Shown here in pieces: positions 23,964 through 36,229 of a DNA stretch of 64,000 bases (positions within the stretch are counted from its first letter, which is position 1; each line of letters opens with the position of its first letter). This DNA is from Callipepla californica brunnescens (taxonomy: Eukaryota > Chordata > Aves > Galliformes > Odontophoridae). Made by a program: the position numbers and the translations under genes. Under the pieces are notes generated by a model. It was not told the origin of the DNA. It searched no databases and was given only the letters and a program-made list of their open reading frames with translations. Location of the stretch: NCBI GenBank assembly GCA_023055505.1, contig JALIRH010000018.1, forward strand, positions 12,811,646 through 12,875,645. Direction: 5' to 3'.

Positions 23964-24473
23964 GTGTTAAAATAGATCAGTAATTATCAAGCCGATGGAC
24001 TGACAAGAACCTGCTAAACTAAAATATATCTGCATTTAATAATCCATTTTGTGTAGATAATGTAATAATCCACCACATGCTTAGGCTTTCAATTTTTGTA
24101 TCCCATTGACAAATTTTCTTTCTGTGCATCAGAATGTTATGAAAATTTTAAATTAACATACACAAAATCACAAATGTAAACATACACATCCACACAACTT
24201 TCCTCCCTCTGTGGGTCCTTTAAACAGTTTGACTGCCTAAAATCAGTACATGATTATATTAGGCTTTTTGGAATAAATGAATTAAAGCTGAAACTGGCCT
24301 TGGTCTGGAAAATGAATTATGTGATCTAATGTCACTATTTTTTCATCATCAACATTCACGCTTAATTGAAAGTTTTTATTGGTACCATGGAATGTCTTGA
24401 TGAAAGTTAATATTCCACAAATTCAATATTCTGGATTTTTTAACTCCATTTTGTTATTTCTTCTGCCTTACAG

Positions 24474-24911
24474 GATCAGTTAACTGGTCAAGAGGCTTCT
24501 ACTAGATATAAGTTCATTCTTGAAAGAAAATCAGAGGGAAGAAATAATTTCTGGAAAAGGCAGCAGAATACTGCTCATTTTTACTCTATTAAAGACTTTT
24601 GTATATTCTCATCCTGCTGTGCTCGGTGTTTCCAAGCAAGATCAAAGGGTGTTTCCTACTGTTTTAGGCTTATATTAATTATTCTTCACATCTGTTCCTT
24701 CCAGACAGCGAGCACAGACATGAATGCTTGTACAAAAGACAAAAGAGGGGTGGTCTACAAGTGTTTTAGATGTGTACAATATACAATAGTGTTTTACATG
24801 TGTGCAATAGGGATCAGGCTAAGACTGGTTTTCTTCCACTCTGCAGTAACTGTGACCTCTGGACTTAACATTTTTCTTATAATGGCAGCATTCTCCAGTG
24901 AGGAATAACAA
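24474..24911 (+). other. Open frame directly after a splice-acceptor-like site
   Basis: A pyrimidine-rich tract ending 'cttctgccttacag' precedes 24474. From there the frame stays open for 145 codons, starting DQLTGQEASTRYK and ending AAFSSEE followed by TAA at 24909-24911. Within the tract itself the frame has been open since 24444. The first in-frame ATG is at 24720, giving 62 residues. The translation has a Cys-rich patch and several hydrophobic stretches but no motif I recognise. No strong donor lies inside, so if real it would be a terminal exon. Codon content is not clearly protein-like, and chance is a serious alternative. Confidence 0.2.
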
Positions 24912-25894
24912 ATTTCTTTCACTGAACTGTTACAAGATCACTTTCTAATCTCAGCCCTACAGTGAGCTGTGCTGTATATGATAAAAGCCTTCTCATAATA
25001 TTACAATCAAGTCAAACTGACTTGGTACACAAAGGAAACATCTGCCTTATGTAATAGTTTCATATGTAATTAGTTTTCCACAGACTGGATTTCATCCACA
25101 ATTCAATTGTTTTCTTCATTTTGTTGAATCCCTGTTGACATCTCAATAAATTTCTTCCATCATGAATAGACACTTCTACTCTGGCTAACTGGTGCAGTGG
25201 TATTAATAGTTTTCATGCAAGTTGCTGGATAGAAAAATGTGTGTACAGTTGACCACAAAAGAAAAAAAAAATCAACAAAAGGAGCTTTTCATCTAAAATG
25301 AAGAATTGTCAGAATCATTTTTGGTAACACTGTATAAGCCAAATTCACACAGAATGAAGTGACTGCTCAGAAGCAGAAAGGGGAGCATTTATTTCCCAGA
25401 CCAACAAGAGGACAGTTGGTGTCAACACATACCTACAGTGAAGGCAGCTAAGATTCAGTACTCCTTTCTGCTTTATTTGTGCCAACAATTTCAGCTTAAT
25501 TGAGCAAGAAGGCGTCAGTTTCTTGACCACAGAATAGACTGGTATTTTGTAGGTAAATCAGTTTCTCCCATCTGTTTTCTTTTCCTGCTTTTGTCTTTTT
25601 CTCTCTTATAAGTTTCAAGACTTTTTTTTTCTCCTGATTCAAATGAAGACACTCCACAAGCATCTTATAAGGCAAAAAGTCCGGTTATAAAGAGATCTGC
25701 TTGCCAGCTTTGAAAGACCTGAAAGACTCAGAAAGATCTTATTGCCAAAAAATTGTCACACAAATCTGAGGAAAGATGAGAGTCTGATCTGAAAAAAAGT
25801 TCTTAACAATCATCTCATCTTCAGTTTTTGCTATTTCTATAATGAAGGTCTAAGTGAGTTTTAAGACTACTAGGTCAACCAAATTTTTCTTCAC

Positions 25895-25910
25895 TGTCCC
25901 CCTCTGGTGG
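25895..25910 (-). promoter_or_regulatory. CTCF-like binding motif (candidate)
   Basis: On the minus strand the sequence reads 'ccaccagagggggaca', matching the CCACCAG-(A/G)GGG core of the vertebrate CTCF motif; the following bases are a weaker match. It lies in unique DNA with no CpG island nearby. This is a motif match only. Confidence 0.35.
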
Positions 25911-26712
25911 TTGAGAAACTAGAAAGCCATACCTGTTGTCCTTGCCAGCATGATGGAGATAATGCTGCAGGTTTAGAGTAGCATTATATGTCATGTAAAT
26001 AGTCACTCACTGAGGCAGAGGACCACATGAATGCAAAGGTATTTTGCATACCTGAAATAGCTGAGGAACCTCTTACCATGTTTTCCAGCGCTAAACTTAA
26101 AAAAGGTAATACAACCTGACCCGTGGGAAGAGGTGATAGAAAGAACCAATTAAGAACTTTATCATTTCCACGTTATGAAATAAAACAGTTGAGTGTTAAA
26201 AACTAATAACCTATCAAAATGGTGACTACTTACACATCAGCCAAAGTCTGCGATCTGACTGCATTACAATTTATCGAGAGGAGCTCCCAGTCAATTCCTG
26301 TCATCTCTTCAAAAAGTTTTTAATGCTTAAACAATGTTTGATGTGCAAACTGTTTCAAAGTGGTTCATGACTTCACATCAGCTTGTTCTTGGAAATCTAT
26401 TTTATTTGGTGATATTCTTGTGGGTTTTTTTTAAGCTTTGGTCAGTATCAGCTTGACACAATAACAGCGATATTACTTCTGTCACATCTACTACAAACAG
26501 TAATGGGATGAGTTTCAGTGATACTGCCAACGAATTCAGTAAATCAACTATTCTTACAGTTAAATACCAGGGTTTTGCTTAGGATTTTATCTCTTTTCAT
26601 TATCAAAAAAAGCCATGGTATTGTTTTTCTAGAAAAACACTTTAAAGATAAGAAAATAACCCAAAACAACAAGTATGAAGGCTGTCTGTCATAGAATAAA
26701 AGACTTTTAAGG

Positions 26713-26817
26713 TGAGGATGGATAAGGCCCTGGGCAATCTGATCTAGATTTGATGTCCCTGTTCATTGCAGGAGTGTTGGACTTCTAACTCTGAGGATTC
26801 TATGATTCTATGATTCT
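26713..26817 (+). mobile_element. CR1 3'-end fragment, plus strand
   Basis: It starts with 'gaggatggataaggccctgg' and 'gggcaatctgatctag' (CR1 3' UTR), then 'ttgcaggagtgttggac', and ends in an octamer array 'gattctatgattctatgatt' (26796-26817). The usual block containing 'ggtcccttccaacc' is missing, so about 25 bp have been deleted just before the terminus. Confidence 0.88.
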
Positions 26818-28397
26818 CTCTCTTGGGCTGCCATATCATGCAACACCTGAATATCAGTTTAAAATTCTAGCAAGAGTCCTGGCTTTTTACTCCATGAAAG
26901 GAGAACTGTGTACATGTTACTCTCAGAGTGAGCAGTCACAATCCTCTTTCTGTTTTCACACTCATTCCATTTTCTATTACCTATACTAGATCCCACTTTG
27001 GAAATAACATACAACAGTTTTTCTTTTCAGATGGTCTTTGCCACTGGATTCAGTTGGAACAAAGATGAGATATTTTATGAGTGGAGAAATAGCACCAGAC
27101 ACAATTCGTTTCTTGACAAGGAGCTTCCCTAGACATCAGAACTCACTTTCCCTAATTGCTTTGTGAATGATCAAGCAATATAAGAGTGTGATAGCATCTG
27201 GACAATAAGACCTAACCAGCCAACACTGTTCTGCTAACACTCACACATAAAAAAAAAAAAAAAAAAAGAATTCAGGATTTTCTTCCCCCTGTTTTGCTAC
27301 ACAAACATCAGAACAGAGACCATATGTCTGATTTTTCTTAGATAATTCAATTCTATTTTATTTGTGAATAAAATATAGAGTGCATCACTATAGGTAGAGA
27401 AATATTTTGTTTTGTGCTCTGGAGTACGTGTTCATTTCCCTATAGTTATGTATATAAATTTAAAACACATGTGCAGAGTAGGTAACTGGGAGATCACTTC
27501 ATACTTTTCAGCATGAGTGATGCTGACTAAATTCTGTTGTTTGTTTAATATATGACCTGAACTTATACTACTAATGAATTCATGATCAATAGAACCATCA
27601 AATATCCTCTTGCATGTGAGAGGTGTACAACAAAACTTCCTTCCCCATTGATCACCACTGAGATGACCTAAAGCTACAGATCTATAAGCATAAATATGGG
27701 TTCCTATCATTAACAAAACTAGAAAAGTACAAAAAGACATAACTGATGCAGAGTATTTAAGTCACATAATGCTAATAATTTTATGTCTGTCCCTTTATCT
27801 GTCTTCTACAGGGAGTCTAAGTCATGAATTCCTGGCTCCAAGATCAGTGCTTCTGCCAGAATCTAAGGTTTTATGGTTGTAAAAGTGCCTACATGATGAG
27901 AGGTCTGTTGAGGCCTGACAAGACCCACCTGTCTTGGAAAACACAGCCTTGCAAGACTGACTGAGAGGGCTTCAAACTAAGATCACTGGGAAAGAGAAAT
28001 ACCATTAAGAACACCAAGGTTAAACCAAGGAATGGTACAGTACTGGCTGAGGGTACCAAGGCTAATGGGAGCATTTATACAAATCCAGGGAGCACATCCA
28101 AAATGCTTGTATACCAACACAAGCACTAGGATGAAGAGTAAACTAAAAGCTTTGGTCCTTTTCCAGAGCTATAACACTATCAGTATTAGTAAGACTTAGT
28201 AGAATGAGTTCTGCATACTACTGGAGTGCTGGGAAGGGCAACTACAGGCTGAAGGAAGAAACAAGAAAAGCTGAAGTTCAGCTTTCACTGACACTATTTA
28301 GTGTGGTGTCAAGGATTTTTTAAGTATGTCAATAGCAAATATCAAGGTTCAGCCTGTGATCTGGGTAGTTTAATGCCTTGCTGGGTGGTGATCTGGC
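26818..28397. other. Unique non-coding DNA
   Basis: It contains an A19 run (27249-27267) and a polypyrimidine-AG site near 27030 followed by a short open frame. No gene or transposon is recognised. Confidence 0.6.
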
Positions 28398-28660
28398 TGA
28401 ATCACAGGGGCTGGAAGGGACTTCTAGAGATCATCAAGTCCAACCCCCTGCCAAAGCAGCTCCCTAGCCCAGGTTGCACCTCTTCCCACAGGTTGCGGGT
28501 CTGGAATGTCTCCAGAGAAGGAGACTCCACCACCTCTCTATGCAGCCTGTGCCAGTGCTCCATCACCCTTACTATGAAGTACTTGTGCACATTTGTGCTG
28601 AACTTCCCATGCTTCAGTTTTTAGCCATTTCCCCTTGACCTATCACCATGTACCACTGAG
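28398..28660 (-). mobile_element. CR1 3' fragment, minus strand, head-to-head with next CR1
   Basis: 'tgaatcacaggggctggaag' begins the CR1 terminus on the left. Antisense CR1 sequence then continues to about 28660 ('ccccttgacctatcaccatg'). Its 5'-truncated end abuts the 5'-truncated end of the plus-strand CR1 at 28661-29545. Because this part contains its own 3' terminus, it is a separate insertion and not an inverted 5' piece of its neighbour. Confidence 0.9.
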
Positions 28661-29545
28661 TGAATGTCAGAGCTCAAAGAGTCATACTGAATGGGAATAC
28701 ATTTGGCTGGTGGCCAGTCACTAGTGGTATTCCCCAGGGCTCAGTTCTAGTGCCGGTACTGTTCAACATTTTTATCAATGATCTGAACACAGGAGTGGAG
28801 TGCATCTTTGACAGATTTGCTGCTGATACTAAACTGTGTTGCTGACTGTCTGGAGGAACAAGAGGCTTTGTGGAAGGAGCTAGATACACTGGATCACTGG
28901 ACAATAAACAACGCCATAAAGTTCAACAAATGAAAATGTTGGGTACTGCATTTGGGATGGAGCAATACCAAACACACGAACAAACTGGGAAACAAGTGGC
29001 TGGAGAGCAGCTGAACAGTAAGGGACCTGGGTGTGCCAGTGACAGCAGCTCAGCATGAGCCAGCAGAGTGCTTTGGCAGTCAAGAGAGCAAACCACATTG
29101 TAGGATGCATTAAACAGAATAGCCAGATGGTCCAAAGAGGTGATTCTCCTCTTCTATTTACTGTTGGTGTAAACATTTTGAATATTGCGTGCAGCTCCGA
29201 GCTCCACAGTATAAAAAGGATGTTGAGCACTTTGAAAGCACTCAGAGGAAGGCACCAGTAACAGGACTGAAGGCATGTCCTGTTAAAAGAGGCTGGGGGC
29301 AGTGGGCTGCCCAGTCTGGATAAGATGTCAAGAGGTGACCTCACTGCTTCCTAAGGATGGGAGACATTTATTTACTTTGAGGGTGACCTAACATTGGAAT
29401 AGGCTTCCTAGTGAGGTTGTTGGTTCCTCATGTCTGTCAGTGTTCAAGAAGCATTTGAATAATGCTGTCATTATTATGCTTTAACTTTGGCTATCCCTGA
29501 TGTGATCAGTTGGACTTGTTCTTTTTAGTTCCTTTCCAACTGAAC
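28661..29545 (+). mobile_element. CR1 LINE with reverse-transcriptase palm remnant, plus strand
   Basis: It begins inside the reverse-transcriptase domain, continues through the ORF2 C-terminal region ('catgagccagcagagtgctt' near 29055) and ends around 'agttcctttccaactgaact' near 29545, where the octamer terminus is decayed. It is the only copy here that reaches the RT catalytic region. Several frameshifts and in-frame stops make it dead. Confidence 0.9.
28672..28845 (+). pseudogene. CR1 reverse-transcriptase palm fragment
   Basis: The frame reads 'TSGIPQGSVLVPVLFNIFIN', the hallmark RT motif of CR1/LINE elements, followed about 20 residues later by 'FAADTKL'. In active CR1 proteins this position is FADD, where the two Asp are catalytic metal ligands. 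Here the first Asp is replaced by Ala (codon in 28816-28827). The frame ends at a TGA (28843-28845) two residues after FAADTKL. The fragment cannot be catalytic. Confidence 0.85.
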
Positions 29546-31140
29546 TCCTCTTCAGATCCTTCTGCTCTATTTGAACATTTTCTTCTTTTCCCAGACTTGT
29601 CCCAGTCTTCTTGAATTAGCACACTTTTTATCTGCCAGACAAGGAAAATCTGAGGTTTTTTATAATCCTCCCAGGTGTGTTTATTATGATTAAATAGATG
29701 ACAAAAAGAGAGCTTAGACTCCTAAGCATGCTCAAAAATCAAGGCTATCCCTAGTTTATTAATTAACAGTGCCTTTCTACGCATATATATATAAGTAACC
29801 TTATAAAAAATGGAAATAAAGATTACTGCTGCATCTACAAGCTAAGAATGGCCAGACAGTCTCTTTTGCCATCATTAATTTCATATTTATTTAAAAGACT
29901 TGCATAAATCTTTTAACAATTTGCAGAACTAAATACCATACAACTGTTATTTGTCAAATATGATCACAGAATTAACCTCAGAGGAATACAGCATAACTTT
30001 TTACAAACTTTCTAGACCAAGACAGGGCAGTTTAGATAAGTAGATCACTCCACCATGGCAAAAATTTACAGATAAGTACAACAGATAGCTTATTACATCT
30101 GTTTCCCTTATACTGCATTTTTAAATAAATGACTGCGTAACACAATTATTTTTGTGACTGAAACATGTGCTGTGGGTTTGTGAAGTGATAAATCAAATGC
30201 AGCAAAAAAATCTTTTAGCTTAGATCAGGAAATCAAGGCAAAATAGTCTTGCCAGGTTGCCTTTAGGGAATTCACACCCTTCAGTTACCATCCCACAAAC
30301 TTTACATATGTGAGTGGTCTTACTGAATAAGAGTGTGATAAATTCCTATAAAGAAATATTTAAGGACTATAACTTACATCCTTTTTGCAACTATTCCTTC
30401 CAAATAGCTATTTTGCATCTGCTTAAGCCAACTTTTGTTGATGTTTACAGTAGTTAATCAGAATCACCACGCTGATTTCATGTGTGACTGAAGACTGTGA
30501 ATTACAACTGCTCTAAGAAACTCTATTTTCTAAGACCTTTAAGTCTCTCCTGTAAGAAAATATATATATATGTTTTCTTCACCTCTACAATGCTCCTCAA
30601 AATATTGCAATGCTAATATGTAAAAGTCACAGAGTCAGCTTAAAATTTATGTGACATTTTGGAGTTCTTCCATGTAATTCCAGTTTGCTGTGGTACATAA
30701 CATGTTTAATAATCTTCTTTTAATAGAAAAATGATTCAATGTGAACTTTCAATAGCCTTTTATTAGCTGATTTTAACAAAACGTTTATTGTTTCTTCTAA
30801 AGGTAGCTGGAGGGTTGTAGGTTATTTCTGCTATATGAACATTTATCTTAGATATCTGTACTGGAAAAAGTGTAAATAATATTGTAAGAAGTTTCTGACA
30901 TACATATATCAAATATAATCTCCAGTTTGAACTTTTGACCATGCTTAATTTGCTTTAAAGTACAACTTTAAGGTAGAAGTTAATACCAATGGACTTCAGT
31001 AAATGCATGTGTCTTCAATGGAAAATAATTTCAGATATAAAGCAGAAAACAGAGAGAAAATAGTTCTCATTTAGGTTTCCTCTAAGTAGTTGAATGAATG
31101 CTATATTAGATTAAGACATTTACAGGCTGGGAAGAGCAAA
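29546..31140. other. Unique non-coding DNA
   Basis: Very AT-rich stretch with short (TA) runs near 29784 and 30557. No gene or transposon is seen. Confidence 0.65.
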
Positions 31141-31385
31141 TCACAGAATCACAGAATGGTCTGGGTTGGAAGGGACTTCAAGGATCATGAATCTCCAACC
31201 CCCCTGCCACAGGCATGGCTGCCACCAACCTCCCCATTTAATACTAGACCAGGTCTCCCAGGGCCCCATCCAACCTGGCCTTGAATACCTTCAGGGACGG
31301 GGCATCCACAGCTTCTCCAGGCAGCCCATTCCAGCACTTCACTACTCTCATAGTAAAGAACTTCCCCCTGGCATCCAAAATCTCT
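31141..31385 (-). mobile_element. CR1 3' fragment, minus strand
   Basis: 'tcacagaatcacagaatggt' followed by 'ctgggttggaagggacttca' is a CR1 terminus with two octamer units. The body runs to 'cttccccctggcatccaaaa'. About 245 bp long; relatively well preserved. Confidence 0.93.
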
Positions 31386-31694
31386 TTGGACTGCTTAGCT
31401 TTTTTACAAGGTAGGTATTTATGACACCTTTATACCTAATAACTTCTAGAGAATTTAAAACTGATCAGAAATCTTCGCTGATGTAAAAAATATATTGTAG
31501 TTCCTTGACTGCTTTGATGTGGCCCAACTGATCTGCATGGAATGAATGCTTTCATTTCCCATGGCACTATGAAAAATGCTAAAATCCCCAAGTGTGATCA
31601 TCATAGTCAAATGTGTTCTGTAGCTTTTCAAAATGCTATTAAAATAGCTCATGATGAATATCCCCTTCTTTACCAATGAGTTATGCATAATTAA
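31386..31694. other. Spacer between two CR1 tails
   Basis: About 310 bp of AT-rich unique sequence. Nothing recognisable. Confidence 0.65.
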
Positions 31695-31975
31695 ATCACA
31701 GAAATGCAGAGTGGTTGAAGCTGGAAGGGATCTCTGGATGCCAACTGGTCCAACCCCTGCTTCAGTATGGCCACTCTGAGTAGGTTCCCCAGGACCATGC
31801 CGAGGTTGCTTCTGTAAATGTTCAGGGAGGAAACTATAACCTGTCTGGACAACTATGCCAGTGCCCCATCACTCACATAGTAAAATATTTTTCTTCTCTT
31901 CAAGGGGAACATCCTGTTTCAGTCTGTGCATATTACTTCTCATCCTGTGGCTGGGCACCAATGGAAAGAAGCTGA
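31695..31975 (-). mobile_element. CR1 3' fragment, minus strand, divergent
   Basis: 'atcacagaaatgcagagtgg' then 'gaagctggaagggatctctg' and 'ggtccaacccctgcttcagt' is a divergent CR1 terminus. The element body continues to about 'gggcaccaatggaaagaagc'. It has the same orientation as the copy 310 bp to the left, but a different subfamily flavour, so the two are separate events. Confidence 0.85.
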
Positions 31976-32676
31976 TAAGGCACTGAGTTTTCCTAGTAAA
32001 AACAGGTATTTCTAATAGTAATATTTTTTACGTAAATATTAAATCCTCAGAATCAGACTGTTTTGTACCAGTTTGAAATATTTATAAGAGGTATTCTCAC
32101 CTGACTGTTGGACATTTGAAAGAGAAAAATGTCAGGCTCTGAAGCCTACCTTTTGGTGAAAAATTGAGGAAAAATAAGTATGTTAGTAAAGAGATTTGTC
32201 TCAACAAAATATGACAGGCAAGCCTGGACATGTCTTGGCATCTCTACTTACTACATAGCAACTTGTCCATAGGACATGACTGACACCTGTCCTCCAGTTA
32301 GACCGATTTGGGGAAAATAGTTTCAGGCATAAGTGCACACTTAAAACAAACTTTTAACTGTCTTGCTCACATAGCTAATTAGAACCCCCCAGAATGTTTT
32401 TAAATATTTTCTATAACTTCATTAATCCCCTTAACATTAAAAAGAAGAAAAATTGAAAGTACAGTATATTATTAATATTCCTATCGAGATAACCACATCA
32501 CAATTCAGTGGAGTAATGTGGCTTTTAAGACTTAGTAGAGACTTAAAACATGGCTGTGATTTTCATTTTGACAAAGAAATTTGAGAAGAGGTTTCAAGAT
32601 TTCTGAAAAAATCATCAATGTTGGACACCCATGGACTCGACTGAGAAAGGGTTTTGAGAGAGGAAGAAAATTGCTG

Positions 32677-32711
32677 TTTTTTTTTTGTTTGTTTGTTTTG
32701 TTTTTTTTTTT
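32677..32711. repeat. T-rich tract with GTTT units
   Basis: T10, three GTTT-type units, then T11. Simple low-complexity sequence. Confidence 0.8.
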
Positions 32712-33286
32712 GCCAGAGTAGTCTCTACTACATTCAAGAGGATACATTTAGGAAGAGAAACTTCCTAACTGGTCAGTCTGCAGTCTCTTCATTGGGTGTA
32801 AGATTATGTGGAATCCCTTGCAAGATCCAAAATTTAAGGACAGATGTGTTTATGTTTGGTGATTCACATGCTAAGTGCATTGTTTTGGTGATTTGGAGAC
32901 TTCTGTTACAATTTATATTGTGGTAACTTAACAGACATTTAGAAAAATACAGGAAAGTAGGGTCATCATTTTCCTTTATTGTGTGTTTTCTAGCAGACCT
33001 CACAATTCATCATAAGACAAGCAAAAGTAGATGGAAAAACTGAAGGTTACTTGAAAATCCTAGACAAGCCATACCTTAAGCTGACATTTCTCTGAGCCTA
33101 CTAAGCTCTCTTAAAAATATGAGGACTTGACTTGCAGAGAATGAAGATTGGTGTATGGTGATGAACAATGTGGAGCTTACTTTCATTTTCAAGACAGAGT
33201 AGGCAGATATAAATGTGAAATGCCTATATATGGTCTTTTGAAATGCCTTACATTTTATTGTACTTTGTTCTTATCTTTAAGGTGGG

Positions 33287-33311
33287 AAAAAAAAAAAAAA
33301 AAAAAAAAAAA
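33287..33311. repeat. A25 homopolymer
   Basis: The longest pure homopolymer in the window. No AATAAA signal or cDNA-like sequence lies immediately upstream. Confidence 0.85.
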
Positions 33312-34131
33312 GACACCTAGGAAACAGGAATAGGAAGAAATCTGATACATTTATTCCATCCCTGCCTGGACAGAATGGTTATCTGTAGATAATGTCATTT
33401 TCATCAGGATCTGTTTAAAGTGTTTTTTTGTTTTTTTTTTCTTACTTTTACTGAGTAAGACTTTACAAAACTACTGAGTAAATTATTCAACAGTCCTACA
33501 GCTATTGACAGTGAGAATGGTTTTGCCCTTTTCTCAATTAACTCCATTTTCTGAAATATAGATCCATTATTTCTTATAGGTAGCAGGTAAAAAAAGCTTC
33601 TTCATTTTCATTTAAATTTTGAAAACTTTCATCATTTTTCTCTTTCTTGATTTCATTGCTTTTGCTTTCTAAACAGTCCTTATTCAGTCATCTTCCTGAA
33701 GCCATTTTTTTTCCAAATTCTGAGCATTTTCAGTGTTCATCTGTGGTGTCTGTCCAACTGGTTCACATCCTTTCTTAATTAAAATACTCTAAATAATATT
33801 TAGCACTCCATCTGAGGCTTCAAGAACTTCAAGAAGACTTAAAGGACCACCTAATGTGTTGTGCAGACAATATGTCTCCTAGAGTGCAATTTTCACTACA
33901 CTTTTGGCTCACATTTAGCTTGTGTTCCACAATAAGCACAGATCCTTTGGCTGTTGTTAGAAGGCTGTTGCTCAGCCAGCCCTTCCCTGCCTTGCATTTG
34001 TGCAGATGGCCCCTCCTAGCAAATACCTTACCTGAAGGACACTGCTACCAGTTCCAAAGAGAAACCCAGTAAATACTGTGCAGATGTAGATGTGCATCAG
34101 AAATCCAAGACTGACTCAGCTATTTAATCTT

Positions 34132-34525
34132 TGAATCAGAATGCTCAGAGTTGGAAAGGACATTTAAAGATCATCTAGTCCAATTCCCACTCCATTCCAA
34201 TGAACAGGAACGTTCACAGCTAGATTAGGTTGCTTAGAGTGCTGTCCAGTCTGACCTTGAGTGTCTCCAGGGATGGAGCATCCACCACATCACTGGTCAA
34301 CCTGTGCAGTTCCTAACTACCCTCACTGCATAAGACTTCATATCGAACCTAAATCTATCTTTAAGTTCGATGACATTTCCCCTTGTCCTATAAGCATAGA
34401 CCCTGCCAAAGAGTCTTTCCCCTTCTTTCCTGTACCTCCCCTTTAGATATTGAAAGGCTTGGAGCCTTCTCTTCTGCAGGCTGAACATCCCCAGCTCTCT
34501 CAGCCTGCCCTCATAGAGGAAGTGT
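34132..34525 (-). mobile_element. CR1 LINE fragment, minus strand, decayed terminus
   Basis: 'agagttggaaaggacattta' and 'agatcatctagtccaattcc' mark the 3' part at the left. The body ends near 'cctgccctcatagaggaagt'. The antisense frame at 34297-34557 reads CR1 ORF2-like 'GRLRELGMFSLQKRRLQAFQ'. The terminal octamer is degraded, so this is an older copy. Confidence 0.88.
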
Positions 34526-36229
34526 AGAAAAGAATGTTTTCCCATGCTGGGAGACATAAAGGCTTGAGAGCCAGTGCCTCTGAGGGTGTTATTTCTGCAG
34601 AACAGATGGAACCCAGTGCAGACTCCTCAGTGCCATGATAGGATTGGAAAGAATGACTGAGCTCTCAGTAGTGAAAAGTAGTAAGGAACTGATCCCTTTG
34701 ATACTGAAAAACTTCATACAATACAGTAGCATGCCAGGATAAAAAGGGGCTGTGAGGCTTTGGGGGAAAGAGATACAACTCTTCTTTTTCTGGAGCTGCC
34801 CTTTTACCAGAAGTTCATTTTCAATTTGCTTAGTGGTGATAGATTTACTAGAAAAAGGCTAAGGGTATGGCACCCCTCCTTTTCAACTCCCTCGCCTCTC
34901 CACACACATAGGCTGGAACAAAGGACACAATCCTTGTAAGACAAACTCTCTCCCATTTACAGTTGTTTCATCATCACACTGTGACCCTGTCATCAGCTTT
35001 CTCTCTTCCACTAGCTCCTGTAGCTGAAGTTATTGTTTGATAAATGTGATTCTGATAGTCTGTCTTTCACAGGGGTAAAGTACTTAATTTAAGCAATAAA
35101 GTTTCCTGCACCACGTCATCTTTTGTAATGATGGCCATGTCCAAAGGATTATTCAAACAGACATCAACATTTCAATTTATTTTTGCTTTACTACTATTTT
35201 TTTCCTTGCACTTAGTTGTAAAAGCTTCATGATTAAATTTTATCCTCTATGGAGCAGCTATGCAGAGGTGAACTTACAAGCCACTGAAGAACAGATTCAG
35301 TGCATAACATATGAATAATGGCATTATTTAAAATACAATTTAAAGTGAGGAGGAGGAACAGATTGCTGCCAAATGGTGAAGGCTGCAATTTGTGGTGGAA
35401 GAATTATTTTCATTCATTTAAGAGAAAGTACTGATATGACTTATGATCTGTTTTATAAAGTACTTGACAGTGTCCCTCAAACATAAACCTGGCCAATTGC
35501 TAGATTATATTCTAGCTATCTAACTTTGCTATTCTCAGCAAGTTGAAATAAAAGTTCCACCTTTCTCTGTACGAAGAGTTGTGAATTCTGCCCCTTCAGA
35601 GGGAATTAACTTACTCTCCTCCTGCTTGTTCCACCATATGGCCTCCTCTAAGCAGCTGAGGGCCAAGCCAAATGCAACTGTTTTCTGCTTGTGGTTCTTT
35701 TTCCCAGAGCTTGAAAGGGCTGCTGGGCCCTTTCTGCTTCCAATTTGTAATGAGCCTCTGCCAAAGCACAGGTCAACAACAATAAAAAAAAAAAAAAGAA
35801 AGAAATTGAGTACTTAATCCTCCTGACAGGCACAGGTCCAGTACTTCATGAAGATCCTTATTAAGGATGTCTGCTCCATTTCAGTCAGGTGAACAATGTC
35901 ATGTTGATGAAGTAGCCCAGATGAACTGTTCAGGCACAGCTTCATTACTTATGCTGAAATACTACATCTACTAATCTTACTAGGGAAGAGTTGGCAGTTT
36001 CTCTGAAGCTCCCCAATTCAGCTGCTTCAGGTTGAGCTAAAGCAGCTCCAGCTGCATTTCAGCCATCTTCCTTAGGAAAACTATTTTGAAAAGCAGCAAT
36101 GACAACTGATTCAAAAATATCTGTGAGGCATCTGAACACATATTCCATTCTCACTGGTCTATTATTGTAAACTCAGTAAAAGATAACTGTGTATTAATGA
36201 AGAGCATGCAAGACATTGTAGAACTCTAA

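Larger units (their letters stand above)
23891..26712. other. Unique non-coding DNA
   Basis: It contains an A20 run (23944-23963), an unexplained open frame (24474-24911) and a CTCF-like motif (25895-25910). I see no other repeat or gene. Confidence 0.6.
31976..34131. other. Unique non-coding DNA
   Basis: It contains a T/GTTT tract (32677-32711), an A25 run (33287-33311) and a T-rich run near 33424. No gene is recognised. Confidence 0.6.

Noticed and set aside
27018..27171. 'tttttcttttcag' acceptor-like site followed by a 46-codon frame
   Set aside because: The frame is short, two alternative frames are open equally well, and no donor or homology is seen.
35581..35817. Possible processed pseudogene ending in an A-run
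   Set aside because: No AATAAA precedes the A-run at the right distance, and the upstream frame has no recognisable protein.
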